A stretch of DNA of 64,000 nt from Nostoc sphaeroides (GTDB taxonomy: Bacteria; Cyanobacteriota; Cyanobacteriia; Cyanobacteriales; Nostocaceae), in the NCBI RefSeq assembly GCF_003443655.1, contig NZ_CP031941.1, forward strand, positions 5,965,001 through 6,029,000, given 5' to 3'. The notes beneath the pieces are model-generated. The model searched no databases and had not been told where the DNA came from. It saw only the letters and a list, made by a program, of their open reading frames with translations. Made by a program: the position numbers and the translations under genes. Shown here piece after piece: positions 36,413 to 45,048 of the stretch (position 1 is the stretch's first letter; every line of letters begins with the position of its first letter).

Positions 36413-37660
36413 ATGAACAACGCGATCGCTCAGACAACAGCATTATTATCAACTTGCGCTTTGCTACTAACAGGCTGTGGTGGTGGCGGTGGCTCTGTGG
36501 CAAATTCTTCAGATAGTACTACAAATAACACTACAACTAACACCACCCAGACTAGCACTACATCTGGTGCGATACCCATCGGTATTGCCTTAGCACAAAC
36601 CAGCAATGTAGCATTACTTGGTCAAGAGGGATTCGTGGGAGCCAGAATTGCCGAGAAGTATTTCAATAGTAAAGGCGGTATTAATGGCACTCCGATTAAA
36701 TTGGTAACCCAAGATACTAGCGGTGATGAAGCTGGAGCAATTAACGCTTTTCAAACTTTAATTAACAAAGATAAAGTAGTCGGTATTGTTGGCCCTACAT
36801 TATCACAGCAAGCTTTTAGTGCCGACCCCATCGCCGAACGGGCTAAAGTCCCAGTTATTGGCGCATCAAATACCGCAAACGGAATTCCAGAAATTGGTGA
36901 TTATGTAGCTCGCGTATCTGCTCCCGTCTCTATAGTTGCTCCTAATTCGCTGAAAGCTGCACTCAAACAGAATCCTCAAATTAAAAAAGTCGCAGTTTTT
37001 TACGCCCAAAATGATGCATTTAACAAATCAGAAACGGAGATTTTTCAAAAAGCAGTCAAAGAACAAGGGCTAGAATTAGTAACAGTTCAAAAGTTCCAAA
37101 CTACTGATACAGACTTTCAAGCCCAAGCTACCAATGCACTTAACTTAAAACCAGATTTAGTAATTATTTCGGGACTAGCTGCTGATGGTGGTAACTTAGT
37201 GCGACAACTGCGAGAACTGGGTTATAAAGGCATAATTATTGGTGGTAATGGTCTGAATACACCAAATGTTTTGTCAGTGTGTAAAGCACTTTGCGATGGT
37301 GTGCTGATTGCTCAAGCTTACAGTCCTGAATATCCTGGTGAGATTAATAAGGTATTTCGCCAAACTTATATTGAGCAATACAAGAAAGAACCAGCCCAAT
37401 TTACTGGTCAAGCTTTTGCTGCGGTGCAGGTGTATGTCGAAGCTCTTAAAGAATTGGATAAAAAAACCAAAATCAGCACATTACCTCTTGATAAACTGCG
37501 GACAGAATTGAACAAGCAAATACTAGCTGGAAAGTATGATACTCCTTTAGGTGAGATTGCTTTTACACCAGTTGGTGATGTGATTCAAAAAGAATTTTAC
37601 GTTGCCCAAATTAAGATGGATAAAGATGGAAATACTGGAAAATTCGTATTTATAAAATAG
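36413..37660 (+). CDS. LIV-type amino-acid ABC transporter substrate-binding lipoprotein
   Basis: 415 residues. Lipobox LLTGC (Cys22) followed by a Gly/Ser/Thr/Asn-rich linker to about residue 50, then the type I periplasmic binding fold: IPIGIALAQTSN, AEKYFNSKGGINGTPIKLV, VGIVGPTLSQQAFSADPIAE, PVIGASNTANGIPEI and GQAFAAVQVYVEALKEL. Captures branched-chain or neutral amino acids outside the membrane. The gene order (binding protein, two permeases, two ATPases) corresponds to the Anabaena Nat/E. coli Liv systems; which one cannot be settled here. The permease gene starts nine bases downstream. Confidence 0.9.
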   Translation: MNNAIAQTTALLSTCALLLTGCGGGGGSVANSSDSTTNNTTTNTTQTSTTSGAIPIGIALAQTSNVALLGQEGFVGARIAEKYFNSKGGINGTPIKLVTQDTSGDEAGAINAFQTLINKDKVVGIVGPTLSQQAFSADPIAERAKVPVIGASNTANGIPEIGDYVARVSAPVSIVAPNSLKAALKQNPQIKKVAVFYAQNDAFNKSETEIFQKAVKEQGLELVTVQKFQTTDTDFQAQATNALNLKPDLVIISGLAADGGNLVRQLRELGYKGIIIGGNGLNTPNVLSVCKALCDGVLIAQAYSPEYPGEINKVFRQTYIEQYKKEPAQFTGQAFAAVQVYVEALKELDKKTKISTLPLDKLRTELNKQILAGKYDTPLGEIAFTPVGDVIQKEFYVAQIKMDKDGNTGKFVFIK

Positions 37661-37668
37661 TTGCAATT

Positions 37669-38619
37669 ATGGATATAACTCTATTTCTGCAACAATTTTT
37701 GAACGGATTATCTATCGGTAGTATCTATGCAATTTTTGCATTAGGATATACCTTAGTTTATTCTATTTTGGGCATCATTAATTTAGCTCATGGCGCGATT
37801 TTTACCTTGGGTGCATATTTCACTTATGCACTCATGGGTGGCAATTTCGGATTTAACGGCTTGCTAGCTAATGCAACCTTGCCGATAAAATTACCATTTG
37901 CTATAGCCTTAATTTTAGCAAGTACATTGGCGGGATTGGTAGGGGTAGTGATGGAACGGGTTGCTTTTCAACCTTTGCGCCGTCAAGGATCTGATCCCTT
38001 GCTAACTGTTGTTTCCAGCTTAGGGGTAGGAGTAGTAATTGTAAATTTAATCCAGTATTTAGTAGGGGCAGAAAGCTACACATACCCCGCAAATACTTAC
38101 GGTAATCTGCCACCTGCGATTAATTTTGGTACTCCAGAAAACCCAATTCCAATTCGCAGCGTTCAGGTGGTAATTTTTGCTGTATCAGTGGTGATTGTGG
38201 CAATTCTTACCTATTTTATCAATCGGACTAAATATGGTAAGGCAATGCAAGCGATCGCAGAAGATCCAACTACAGCTAGTTTGTTAGGAATAAATAGCGA
38301 TCGCTTTATCATCTTAACATTTTTCATCAGCAGTTTTTTAGCAGGATTAGCAGGAACTTTAGTTGCTTCTAGTGTTAGTATAGCTGGGCCATATTTCGGC
38401 ATTGCTTTTGGTTTGCGGGGTTTAGCGGTAATTGTCTTAGGTGGTTTAGGTAGTATTCCCGGTGCAGTGGTGGGAGGCTTAGTAATTGGATTAGTCGAGG
38501 CGTTTGTTCCTTCGGAATTCTCTGGATATAAAGACGCAGTAGCTTTTGGAATTTTGTTTATCATGCTATTAGTTAGACCCCAAGGTTTGCTAGGGCGGCG
38601 GTTTATTCAAAAAGTTTAA
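37669..38619 (+). CDS. livH: LIV-type ABC transporter permease, LivH/NatD-like
   Basis: 316 residues, about eight membrane helices. Typical LivH blocks: FLNGLSIGSIYAIFALGYTL, INLAHGAIFTLGAY, ERVAFQPLRRQGSDPLLTVV and the ATPase-contact loop YGKAMQAIAEDPTTASLLGIN. Ends VRPQGLLGRR, as usual. The start at ATG 37669 lies nine bases after the binding-protein stop codon, so the two are cotranscribed. The other permease follows after an intervening repeat and a Uma2 gene. Confidence 0.9.
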   Translation: MDITLFLQQFLNGLSIGSIYAIFALGYTLVYSILGIINLAHGAIFTLGAYFTYALMGGNFGFNGLLANATLPIKLPFAIALILASTLAGLVGVVMERVAFQPLRRQGSDPLLTVVSSLGVGVVIVNLIQYLVGAESYTYPANTYGNLPPAINFGTPENPIPIRSVQVVIFAVSVVIVAILTYFINRTKYGKAMQAIAEDPTTASLLGINSDRFIILTFFISSFLAGLAGTLVASSVSIAGPYFGIAFGLRGLAVIVLGGLGSIPGAVVGGLVIGLVEAFVPSEFSGYKDAVAFGILFIMLLVRPQGLLGRRFIQKV

Positions 38620-38762
38620 AGAGACGTAGTAGGGCTATTTCATTCTCATCTAGCCCGCCTCAGAATGAATTCACCAGTCTAATAGCACTCATTCGTCTAA
38701 AGACGACTAAGAAAAGGTTATAGTCTGTTTGAACGGACTTTAGTTATGGGAGACGTAGTGCC
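38620..38762. repeat. Hairpin repeat between livH and a Uma2 gene
   Basis: Contains two inverted pairs, tcgtctaaagacga (38693-38706) and the agtctgtttgaacggact type (38721-38738), plus gcccgcctcagaatgaattc. Weak resemblance to the repeat at 53165-53275 and the core of the 35.7-kb element. It splits the transporter operon. Confidence 0.5.
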
Positions 38763-39365
38763 ATGAAAACATACACCAAACCTAAATTAACTTTTGAGCA
38801 ATTTTTAGAACAGTGTCCAGAAGAAGGTTTATATGAACTTGTAAATGGAGAAATTGTAGAGGTGCGTGCAACCAGAAATCATGATGATGTCGCTGACTTT
38901 ATGGCTGACTCTTTCAAAGATGAAATTAAACGTTTAAATCTGAATTACGTAGTAAAAAATACAGCAGTCTTTAAAACTATAACTGCCAATGGAATAGAGC
39001 AAGGGCGCAAGCCTGATGTAAGTGTCATAGATAAAGATACATGGCGCTCAAACCGTTCTACTTATGCTGCACTTGAAGAACCTATCCAGTTAGCTGTAGA
39101 AGTGACATCAACTAATTGGGAAGATGACTACATTGATAAATTGGATGAATATCAACGTTTGGGTATTACAGAATATTGGATTGTAGATTATTTAGCAATT
39201 GGGCTAAGAGAATATTTAGGAAATCCAAAAGTTCCGGCTGTATTTGTTTTTCTATTAGATGCTGAGGAAAAATATCAACGGACACTTTTTAGAGGTTCAG
39301 AACGAATTATATCACGAACTTTTCCTGAACTGGCGTTGACAGCAGACCAAATATTAACAGCTTAA
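38763..39365 (+). CDS. Uma2 family (DUF820) putative endonuclease
   Basis: 200 residues of the Uma2 family, abundant in cyanobacteria and assigned to the PD-(D/E)XK nuclease fold; biological role unknown. Visible core: TFEQFLEQCPEEGLYELVNG at the N-terminus, GRKPDVSVIDKD (catalytic Asp), LAVEVTSTNWEDD (Glu-x-x of the motif) and KLDEYQRLGITEYWIVDY. It sits inside the LIV transporter operon, between livH and livM, in the same direction, so it can be cotranscribed with them. Confidence 0.85.
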   Translation: MKTYTKPKLTFEQFLEQCPEEGLYELVNGEIVEVRATRNHDDVADFMADSFKDEIKRLNLNYVVKNTAVFKTITANGIEQGRKPDVSVIDKDTWRSNRSTYAALEEPIQLAVEVTSTNWEDDYIDKLDEYQRLGITEYWIVDYLAIGLREYLGNPKVPAVFVFLLDAEEKYQRTLFRGSERIISRTFPELALTADQILTA

Positions 39366-39414
39366 TAGGTGAGAATAGTGATAGTTTAATTAAGCTTAAT
39401 CACAATGTTTAACA

Positions 39415-40371
39415 ATGACTGATTTTTTAGCTACTTATGGTTCTCTAATTGTCTCTATGGTATTAGGGGCGCTAGTAGGGTTATCACTTTACTTACCGCT
39501 AATGACAGGGCAATTGTCTTTAGCTAGTCCAGGATTTTATGCTTTAGGTGGGTATATTGCAGCAATTTTATCTACCAAAGTCTTTACATCTAGCAGTAGT
39601 TTATTTCCCATTCCATTGTTGTTATTGGAGATGTTAATTGCTGGTGTAATTTGCGGTTTATTGGGTGTAATAGTGGGAATTCCAGCGTTGAGATTGCGAG
39701 GAATTTATTTAGCGATCGCTACTATAGCTTTTGTAGAAGTTCTGCGCGTCATCTCGCTCAATCTAGATATTACTGGCGGTGCTGTGGGAATTTTTGGCAT
39801 TCCTCAACCTTTCCAAACACCAATTGAATATTTATGGATTGCTTTGCCTTTACTATTAATTAGTATGGTGCTACTTTATCGTTTAGAACGTATTCGCGTC
39901 GGAAGGGCTTTTATCGCTATCCGTGAAGATGAATTAGCTGCGGGTGCAATGGGAATTGACCCCACTTATTACAAAGTTTTAGCATTTACATTAGGGGCTA
40001 TTCTTGCAGGGGTTGTAGGTGCAATTAGCGCCCACTTCCTTAATACCTGGAATGCTCGTCAAGGTACTTTTGATAGCAGTATTATATATTTAACTTTTGT
40101 TTTAATTGGTGGTTCAAGAACTTTTTTAGGGCCGGTAGTCGGAGGTATGGTGTTTACAGCTTTACCAGAGATTCTGCGAAGTCTTGCTGATACTGGTGGT
40201 TTACCTAATTGGTTAGCACAATTTTTGCGCGATGGAAGATTAATTATTTTTGGCTTACTAATAGTAATAGGTACAATCTTTTTTCCCCAAGGGCTAATTA
40301 CTCCAGATATTTTTCAAAGACGGAAAATCATGGAAAAACGAACCGCCAAGGACGCAAAGGGCGCGAAGTAA
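39415..40371 (+). CDS. livM: LIV-type ABC transporter permease, LivM/NatC-like
   Basis: 318 residues, about eight membrane helices. LivM blocks: GQLSLASPGFYALGGYIAAI, PALRLRGIYLAIATIAFVEV, IRVGRAFIAIREDELAAGAM and GSRTFLGPVVGGMVF. The body ends at FFPQGLITPDIFQRR; the last eleven residues (KRTAKDAKGAK) are read from a dispersed repeat (40337-40369, cgaaccgccaaggacgcaaa) that also occurs near 19518, so the native C-terminus was probably shorter. The frameshifted ATPase gene follows after 54 bases. Confidence 0.9.
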   Translation: MTDFLATYGSLIVSMVLGALVGLSLYLPLMTGQLSLASPGFYALGGYIAAILSTKVFTSSSSLFPIPLLLLEMLIAGVICGLLGVIVGIPALRLRGIYLAIATIAFVEVLRVISLNLDITGGAVGIFGIPQPFQTPIEYLWIALPLLLISMVLLYRLERIRVGRAFIAIREDELAAGAMGIDPTYYKVLAFTLGAILAGVVGAISAHFLNTWNARQGTFDSSIIYLTFVLIGGSRTFLGPVVGGMVFTALPEILRSLADTGGLPNWLAQFLRDGRLIIFGLLIVIGTIFFPQGLITPDIFQRRKIMEKRTAKDAKGAK

Positions 40372-40425
40372 GAAAAGTTTTAGAGAGTTATTGCCTAAGT
40401 TTTATATTCATAATAATATGTACAA

Positions 40426-41218
40426 ATGTCACATAGTATTTTAGAAAATAACAGCAGTATTGTCTTAGAAGCAAGAGCATTGACTCGCCGCTTTGGTGGT
40501 TTAGTGGCAGTAAATAATGTATCTTTTAGTGTAAATAAATATGAGATTTTTGGACTAATTGGCCCTAATGGTGCTGGGAAAACAACACTATTTAATTTGA
40601 TCACTGCTTTCATTCCCCCTTCTGGCGGTAAATTAATTTATCAAGGTGCAGAACTTTCTCAACTGCGTCCTCATCAAATTGCTGCTTTAGGTATCGCCCG
40701 TACCTTTCAAAATATCCGCTTATTTGGGGAATTGTCGGCGTTAGAAAATGTGATTATTGCTCGGCATTTACACACTAAAAGTAATATGATTGCAGGAGTT
40801 TTGGGATTACCACCAGCGCCTAGTGAAGAACTTAAAACTAAGCAGAAAGCTTTAGATTTATTGGATTTGGTGGGATTAAGCGAATCGCGCCCACGAAAAA
40901 GCCAAAAACTTTGCCTATGGCGATCAACGTCGGCTAGAAATTGCCCGTGCTTTAGCATTACAACCGCAAGTCTTACTTCTCGATGAACCTGCGGCGGGGA
41001 TGAACCCCAACGAAAAGCAGCTACTCAGTGAATTTATCCGTAGTCTGCGCGATCGCTTCGATTTGACGATTATCCTTATAGAACACCATGTACCCTTGGT
41101 TATGGGTTTGTGCGATCGCATTGCTGTATTAGATTTTGGGCAATTGATTGCATTGGGTGAACCATCTATAGTTAGAAATGATCCGGCTGTAATTGAAGCT
41201 TATTTAGGAAATGAATAA
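40426..41218 (+). pseudogene. livG: LIV-type ABC transporter ATPase, LivG/NatA-like, frameshifted
   Basis: Frame 1 (from ATG 40426) encodes RRFGGLVAVNNVSFSVNKYE, Walker A GPNGAGKTTLF and TAFIPPSGGK, then goes out of frame after VGLSE. The rest (NFAYGDQRRLEIARALALQP, Walker B VLLLDEPAAGMNP, IEHHVPLVMGLCDRI) continues in the next frame to 41218. Removing one base near T40885 restores a 263-residue protein of normal LivG length. Either a genuine one-base insertion (pseudogene), a sequencing error, or, less likely, recoding. Without it the transporter would depend on the second ATPase only. Confidence 0.85.
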
Positions 41219-41267
41219 GCGATTGAGAATGAGTTACAAAAAAATTAATTTCGGGATTCTAATGGCA

Positions 41268-41540
41268 TTATAGATTTTCGTACACCTCATCATCATTGCG
41301 CTTGCCAACTCGAAAAACTTCGATTACATCCTCGGAAATTGTATAGAGAATACGATACTCACCTTGATCAACTCGATAAACACCTGAATATCCCTTAAGT
41401 TGCTTACAATCTTGAGGTCTAGAATTTTCCGCTAGCAGCAAAATTTTAGTCATTACCTGCTTAAAAAACTTCGACTGCAAATCGACTAAATCTTTCCGGG
41501 CTGATTTTGTAATACGTAGAAGCAGTCCAGATTCAGCCAT
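41268..41540 (-). CDS. Type II toxin, RelE/ParE family
   Basis: 90 residues: ITKSARKDLVDLQSKFFKQV, KQLKGYSGVYRVDQGEYRIL and YTISEDVIEVFRVGKRNDDE follow the RelE/ParE fold, whose members cleave ribosome-bound mRNA or poison gyrase. Its start overlaps the 3' end of the Phd/YefM-like antitoxin gene by eight bases (41533-41540), as usual for such pairs. It runs against the direction of the transporter operon in which it lies. Confidence 0.88.
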   Translation of the reverse strand: MAESGLLLRITKSARKDLVDLQSKFFKQVMTKILLLAENSRPQDCKQLKGYSGVYRVDQGEYRILYTISEDVIEVFRVGKRNDDEVYENL

Positions 41541-41847
41541 TCAAAATATTTTCAACTGTGAAATTAGTACCATGAAGTTCGTTGTAGTCAGTAATCACTT
41601 CTTGTACCGAATAAGATTCACCGTCACTTTCAGTTATTGCACGTTGGAAATCTGCGACATCTCTTGCATCTTCCAATGCTTCTAATCGTTTTAAGTCGGC
41701 ATAGCTGATGACTGCTGCAATAATTTGTCCTTGTGATTCAATCACAATACGTTCCTGTCCTTCTTCCACAAGCGCAAGAAGTTCAGAAAACTTTTCTTGT
41801 GCTTGATCTGCTTCCACTTTTGTCATATTTATTTGAGGCAGTGCCAT
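41533..41847 (-). CDS. Antitoxin, Phd/YefM family
   Basis: 104 residues from ATG 41847; an upstream start at 41880 would add 11 residues without family support. PhdYeFM fold: INMTKVEADQAQEKFSELLA, EEGQERIVIESQGQIIAAVI and SYADLKRLEALED, then an acidic tail for toxin binding. It binds DNA to autoregulate the operon and neutralises the RelE-type toxin encoded directly downstream. Confidence 0.86.
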   Translation of the reverse strand: MALPQINMTKVEADQAQEKFSELLALVEEGQERIVIESQGQIIAAVISYADLKRLEALEDARDVADFQRAITESDGESYSVQEVITDYNELHGTNFTVENILNG

Positions 41848-41908
41848 CAGCAGGATAATCCTGGTTTTAGGATAGCACAATGGCTTTGGGCGATCGCACC
41901 TGTAAAAT

Positions 41909-42760
41909 TTAAGCAGACAAACTTCGGATAAATTCTTCTAAAGAATTCACTGCGATCGCACTATCCATTAAATTTTCTAATTTTTCCACACTTTCGCTCT
42001 CAAGCCTTGCTTCCACTTCATGAGGAATTTCGCCAAAGCGTCGTCGCAATACTCGTACTAACTGCCGTTGTACACCCTGCTGGAGACCTAGCTGAATACC
42101 TCTTTGCTCAATTTCTTCATACCAAGGCGATTCTCGCAATACTGCCATATCCCACCTCATGATTTGTTGCACTAAAGGCGTGTCTAACACAAAGCTAGCA
42201 AAAAATGCCAGCAATGATTCTAACTCGTTCAATTGTGCATCTGCTCGTAGCGTCTGTAATGCGCGTTGCACAACTGATACCTCTCCCCCTCCTCGCAGGA
42301 TTGGCACAAAGGGTAACAACGATGGTAGTGATTGCTCAAATACTATTTCAGCATCGATTTCCCACAAATTAATCACGCGATAATCTTGGATGGCACGTAA
42401 TCCCAAAAATTCCTGCTCGTAACTATTGACAATATTTAAGGTGGACGGGGGCGGTAAAATGTTGATCAGTACTGGGTAAGTTGGCAATCGGTAGCGTTCT
42501 TGTGCCAAGGCAGCATAAGCTCTCATCCGTAGAGGCATCTGTGTCGTGTAACGCAACTGTAGTTCATTTAGTACCAAAAAATCACCGTGATTAGCACTGT
42601 ATGCCTTCACCAACACATCTGTTTCGCGGCTAATCCAGTGAAACTCAGAGCCGAGAATTTCTTTCGCCACGACTTCAGGACGCTGTGTCACCCATTTTAC
42701 CCATGCATCGGGAGCTAAATTAATTAGTCGTTTGCTACCAATATCTGCTACTTTTGCCAC
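41909..42760 (-). CDS. Rpn/PD-(D/E)XK nuclease family protein with C-terminal DUF4351
   Basis: 283 residues. The N-terminal two thirds resemble Rpn-family (recombination-promoting nuclease, transposase_31-like) proteins: VLVKAYSANHGDFLVLNELQ contains the acidic nuclease core, followed by PTYPVLINILP and LWEIDAEIVFEQ. The C-terminal segment (QRQLVRVLRRRFGEIPHEVE onwards) matches DUF4351. Often annotated as putative transposase; function in cyanobacteria unknown. Located, with the RelE pair, between the two ATPase genes of the transporter, on the opposite strand. Confidence 0.8.
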   Translation of the reverse strand: MAKVADIGSKRLINLAPDAWVKWVTQRPEVVAKEILGSEFHWISRETDVLVKAYSANHGDFLVLNELQLRYTTQMPLRMRAYAALAQERYRLPTYPVLINILPPPSTLNIVNSYEQEFLGLRAIQDYRVINLWEIDAEIVFEQSLPSLLPFVPILRGGGEVSVVQRALQTLRADAQLNELESLLAFFASFVLDTPLVQQIMRWDMAVLRESPWYEEIEQRGIQLGLQQGVQRQLVRVLRRRFGEIPHEVEARLESESVEKLENLMDSAIAVNSLEEFIRSLSA

Positions 42761-42921
42761 AGTCCGCTTGATATCTTGATCAGTAACTAATAGTACATCA
42801 TAAAGATTGCAGTATTCTGGCGTTAATTTTTAAGTTGAGGCAATGTCTACGCACTGTTTTAAGAAATGTATGATTGATGTATGTTAGGTTTTGAATCAAC
42901 ATTTCTGGATGCAAACCGCCG

Positions 42922-43653
42922 ATGAAAGCCGATAGTAAGCCAAACTATACAATTTTAGAAGTTCAAGAGCTTGATGTTAATTATGGCGGTATCCAAGCTC
43001 TGAAAAAGATTAATTTAATTATTCAAAAAGGCGAGGTAGTTACTTTAATTGGTGCTAATGGTGCTGGTAAAACTACTACACTCCGCGCCATATCTAAAGT
43101 AGTTAATCCTAAGAGTGGCGTAATTATTTATAATGGACATAATATTAATCGCCGCCAAACTCACGAAGTTGTCCAACTTGGTATCGCCCATTGTCCTGAA
43201 GGACGTAGAGTATTAGCACGGCAAACAGTATTTGATAATTTACTTTTGGGTGCTTATATTCGCTCCAATCAAGCTGAGGTAAAAGCAGATATTCAACGCC
43301 AATTTGAGCTATTTCCGCGTTTGTCACAAAGACGCAATCAACTAGCAGGAACCCTCAGTGGTGGCGAACAACAAATGTTAGCGATCGCTCGGGCTGTCAT
43401 GAGTAAACCACAACTCTTACTTTTAGACGAGCCTAGCTTAGGTTTAGCACCTGCGATCGTCCGAGAAATCTTCTCTATTATTGAAAATCTCCGGGCTACA
43501 GGCGTGACTATTCTGTTAGTTGAACAAAACGCGAATCTTGCGCTACAAATTGCCGATCGCGGTTATGTTTTAGAAGCTGGTTCTATTACCTTAACAGGGG
43601 CAGCATCAGAATTAATTAGTGATGAGCGAGTTAAAAAGGCTTATTTAGGGTGA
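42922..43653 (+). CDS. livF: LIV-type ABC transporter ATPase, LivF/NatE-like
   Basis: 243 residues, complete. Walker A GANGAGKTTTLRAI, Q-loop region, LivF-specific IAHCPEGRRVLARQTVFDNL, signature LSGGEQQMLAIARA, Walker B LLLLDEPSLGLAP and H-loop replaced by LVEQNANLAL as is normal for this family. It follows the rest of the operon after about 1.7 kb of opposite-strand toxin-antitoxin and Rpn genes, so it probably needs its own promoter (160-bp gap upstream). Confidence 0.92.
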   Translation: MKADSKPNYTILEVQELDVNYGGIQALKKINLIIQKGEVVTLIGANGAGKTTTLRAISKVVNPKSGVIIYNGHNINRRQTHEVVQLGIAHCPEGRRVLARQTVFDNLLLGAYIRSNQAEVKADIQRQFELFPRLSQRRNQLAGTLSGGEQQMLAIARAVMSKPQLLLLDEPSLGLAPAIVREIFSIIENLRATGVTILLVEQNANLALQIADRGYVLEAGSITLTGAASELISDERVKKAYLG

Positions 43654-43688
43654 TGATTATAGTAGAGTAATAATCCAATAAATTTCTT

Positions 43689-43928
43689 ATGAACTGGATT
43701 AGTGTCGATGAAATAAAACGTGACTTATTAGGCTATCTTCAGCGTGTTGAAGCTGGGGAAACTCTTGTAATTATACGTGGTGGAAAGCCAATTGCTGAAA
43801 TTAAACCGACGGTAAAAGCACCTGATCTCTCTAGACCATTCGGACTCTGTGCAGGAGAGTTTATTGTACCCGATGATTTTGATGAACCACTGCCAGAGAA
43901 TATTATAAGTGAGTTTGAGGGTAAATGA
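43689..43928 (+). CDS. Antitoxin, Phd/prevent-host-death type
   Basis: 79 residues: NWISVDEIKRDLLGYLQRVE then AGETLVIIRGGKPIAEIKPT is the Phd-type DNA-binding fold; the C-terminus (VPDDFDEPLPENII) is acidic. Its last four bases overlap the start of a VapC-like gene (ATGA), and it lies 35 bases after livF. Neutralises the PIN toxin and autoregulates by family analogy. Confidence 0.85.
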   Translation: MNWISVDEIKRDLLGYLQRVEAGETLVIIRGGKPIAEIKPTVKAPDLSRPFGLCAGEFIVPDDFDEPLPENIISEFEGK

Positions 43929-44359
43929 AACTCCTACTAGATACCCATATTTTTCTCTGGTTTATTAGTAGCGATGCCTTCTCTACGAGACGCTACGCGA
44001 ACGGCGGGCATAGCCAACGCCGTTTGTCAAATACGTTTATAGAGATTATTCGTAATACTGAGAATGATGTATATCTGAGTATAATTTCTATTTGGGAAGC
44101 AACCTTTAAGTATCAATTAGGCAAATTACCTTTGCCTCAATCACCTGAGATTTATCTGCCGATACAGCGTGAGCGGCATTTGATTACTAGTCTTCCTTTA
44201 ACAGAGGATAGTGTTGTACAACTTAGCAAGCTTCCTAATATCCATCGCGATCCGTTTGACCGAATGTTAATTTGTCAAGCTTTGCAGCATGACCTTACTA
44301 TTGTGACTGTCGATGATGCAATTCGTGCTTACCCAGTTAAAATTTTAAACGATACATGA
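43925..44359 (+). CDS. Type II toxin, PIN domain (VapC-like) with repeat-derived insertion
   Basis: 144 residues. PIN core: LLLDTHIFLWFIS (first Asp), YLSIISIWEATFKYQLGK (Glu), IHRDPFDRMLICQALQ (Asp) and TIVTVDDAI. Close relatives run directly from FLWFISxD to RRLSN; here an extra stretch of about 14 residues (AFSTRRYANGGHSQ) intervenes, encoded by a dispersed Nostoc repeat. All catalytic residues remain. Whether it is still toxic is open; the insertion sits just after the first catalytic strand. Confidence 0.86.
   Translation: MKLLLDTHIFLWFISSDAFSTRRYANGGHSQRRLSNTFIEIIRNTENDVYLSIISIWEATFKYQLGKLPLPQSPEIYLPIQRERHLITSLPLTEDSVVQLSKLPNIHRDPFDRMLICQALQHDLTIVTVDDAIRAYPVKILNDT
43978..44022. repeat. 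Dispersed repeat inserted in frame in vapC
   Basis: cttctctacgagacgctacg (43978-43997) followed by cgaacggcgggcatagccaa. The first part is the complement of the gcgtctcgtagagaag repeats at 5497-5555, 24082-24101 and 24349-24362. Length divisible by three keeps the frame open. Confidence 0.7.
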
Positions 44360-44393
44360 TTTTTGTATGTAAAAAATTAGGAAGTACAAGCAG

Positions 44394-44957
44394 ATGGTAA
44401 AATCACCAACTAAAACCCTAACTTTAGAAGAGTTTTTAAAACTACCAGAAACAAAGCCTAGCTCAGAATATATCAATGGTAAAATTATTCAAAAACCAAT
44501 GCCTCAAGGAAAACATAGTATTCTTCAGGGTGAACTAGTCAGTAATATCAATTCTATAGCCAAACCTCAAAAAATTGCCCTTGCATTTCCAGAATTGCGG
44601 TGTACTTTTGGTGGACGTTCAATTGTTCCTGATGTAGCTGTGTTTGCTTGGGAACGGATTCCCATAGATGAACGTGGAGATGTGGCTAATGTCTTCAAGA
44701 CATATCCAGATTGGACAATTGAGATTCTTTCACCAGAACAAAGCCAGACTAAAGTAACCGGAAATATTCTACATTGTTTAAAACATGGTAGTCGTTTAGG
44801 TTGGTTAATTGATCCAGGCGATCGCTCTGTCTTAATCTATCCACCAAAGCAGCAACCAGAACTTTTACAAGAAGAACAAGAAATATTACCAGTTCCCGAT
44901 TTAGTTTGCGATTTTAAATTAACTGTAGGGCAATTATTTGGATGGTTGAAGTTATAA
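44394..44957 (+). CDS. Uma2 family (DUF820) putative endonuclease
   Basis: 187 residues, intact. TLEEFLKLPETKPSSEYING, RSIVPDVAVFAWERIP (catalytic Asp), DWTIEILSPEQSQTKVTGNI (Glu) and HGSRLGWLIDPGDRSVLIY (the usual C-terminal core). A second Uma2 gene near the LIV operon; 34 bases after the vapC stop, probably part of the same accessory insertion. Function unknown. Confidence 0.86.
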   Translation: MVKSPTKTLTLEEFLKLPETKPSSEYINGKIIQKPMPQGKHSILQGELVSNINSIAKPQKIALAFPELRCTFGGRSIVPDVAVFAWERIPIDERGDVANVFKTYPDWTIEILSPEQSQTKVTGNILHCLKHGSRLGWLIDPGDRSVLIYPPKQQPELLQEEQEILPVPDLVCDFKLTVGQLFGWLKL

Positions 44958-45025
44958 GCGATTGTAGAAATTCATCATATTTATCTTAATCTTATTTGAT
45001 TTGTAAGAATTGCAACCCAGAGATG

Positions 45026-45048
45026 CCCGACTTCTTTAATAAGTCGGG
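45026..45048. terminator. Hairpin downstream of the second Uma2 gene
   Basis: cccgactt (45026-45033) pairs with aagtcggg (45041-45048), and the stem can extend over a mismatch to agat/atct. The run after it is only weakly T-rich (gatcttgttt). It could terminate the accessory operon, but this cccgacttc hairpin is also a dispersed Nostoc repeat (see 47741-47770). Confidence 0.45.

Noticed and set aside
40426-40986. Reading the 186-codon LivG-like frame as a complete short ATPase
   Set aside because: It lacks signature and Walker B, its last 34 residues have no family likeness, and the missing part follows in the next frame.
41909-42760. Calling the Rpn/DUF4351 gene an active transposase defining an IS element
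   Set aside because: No terminal inverted repeats or target duplication were found around it.
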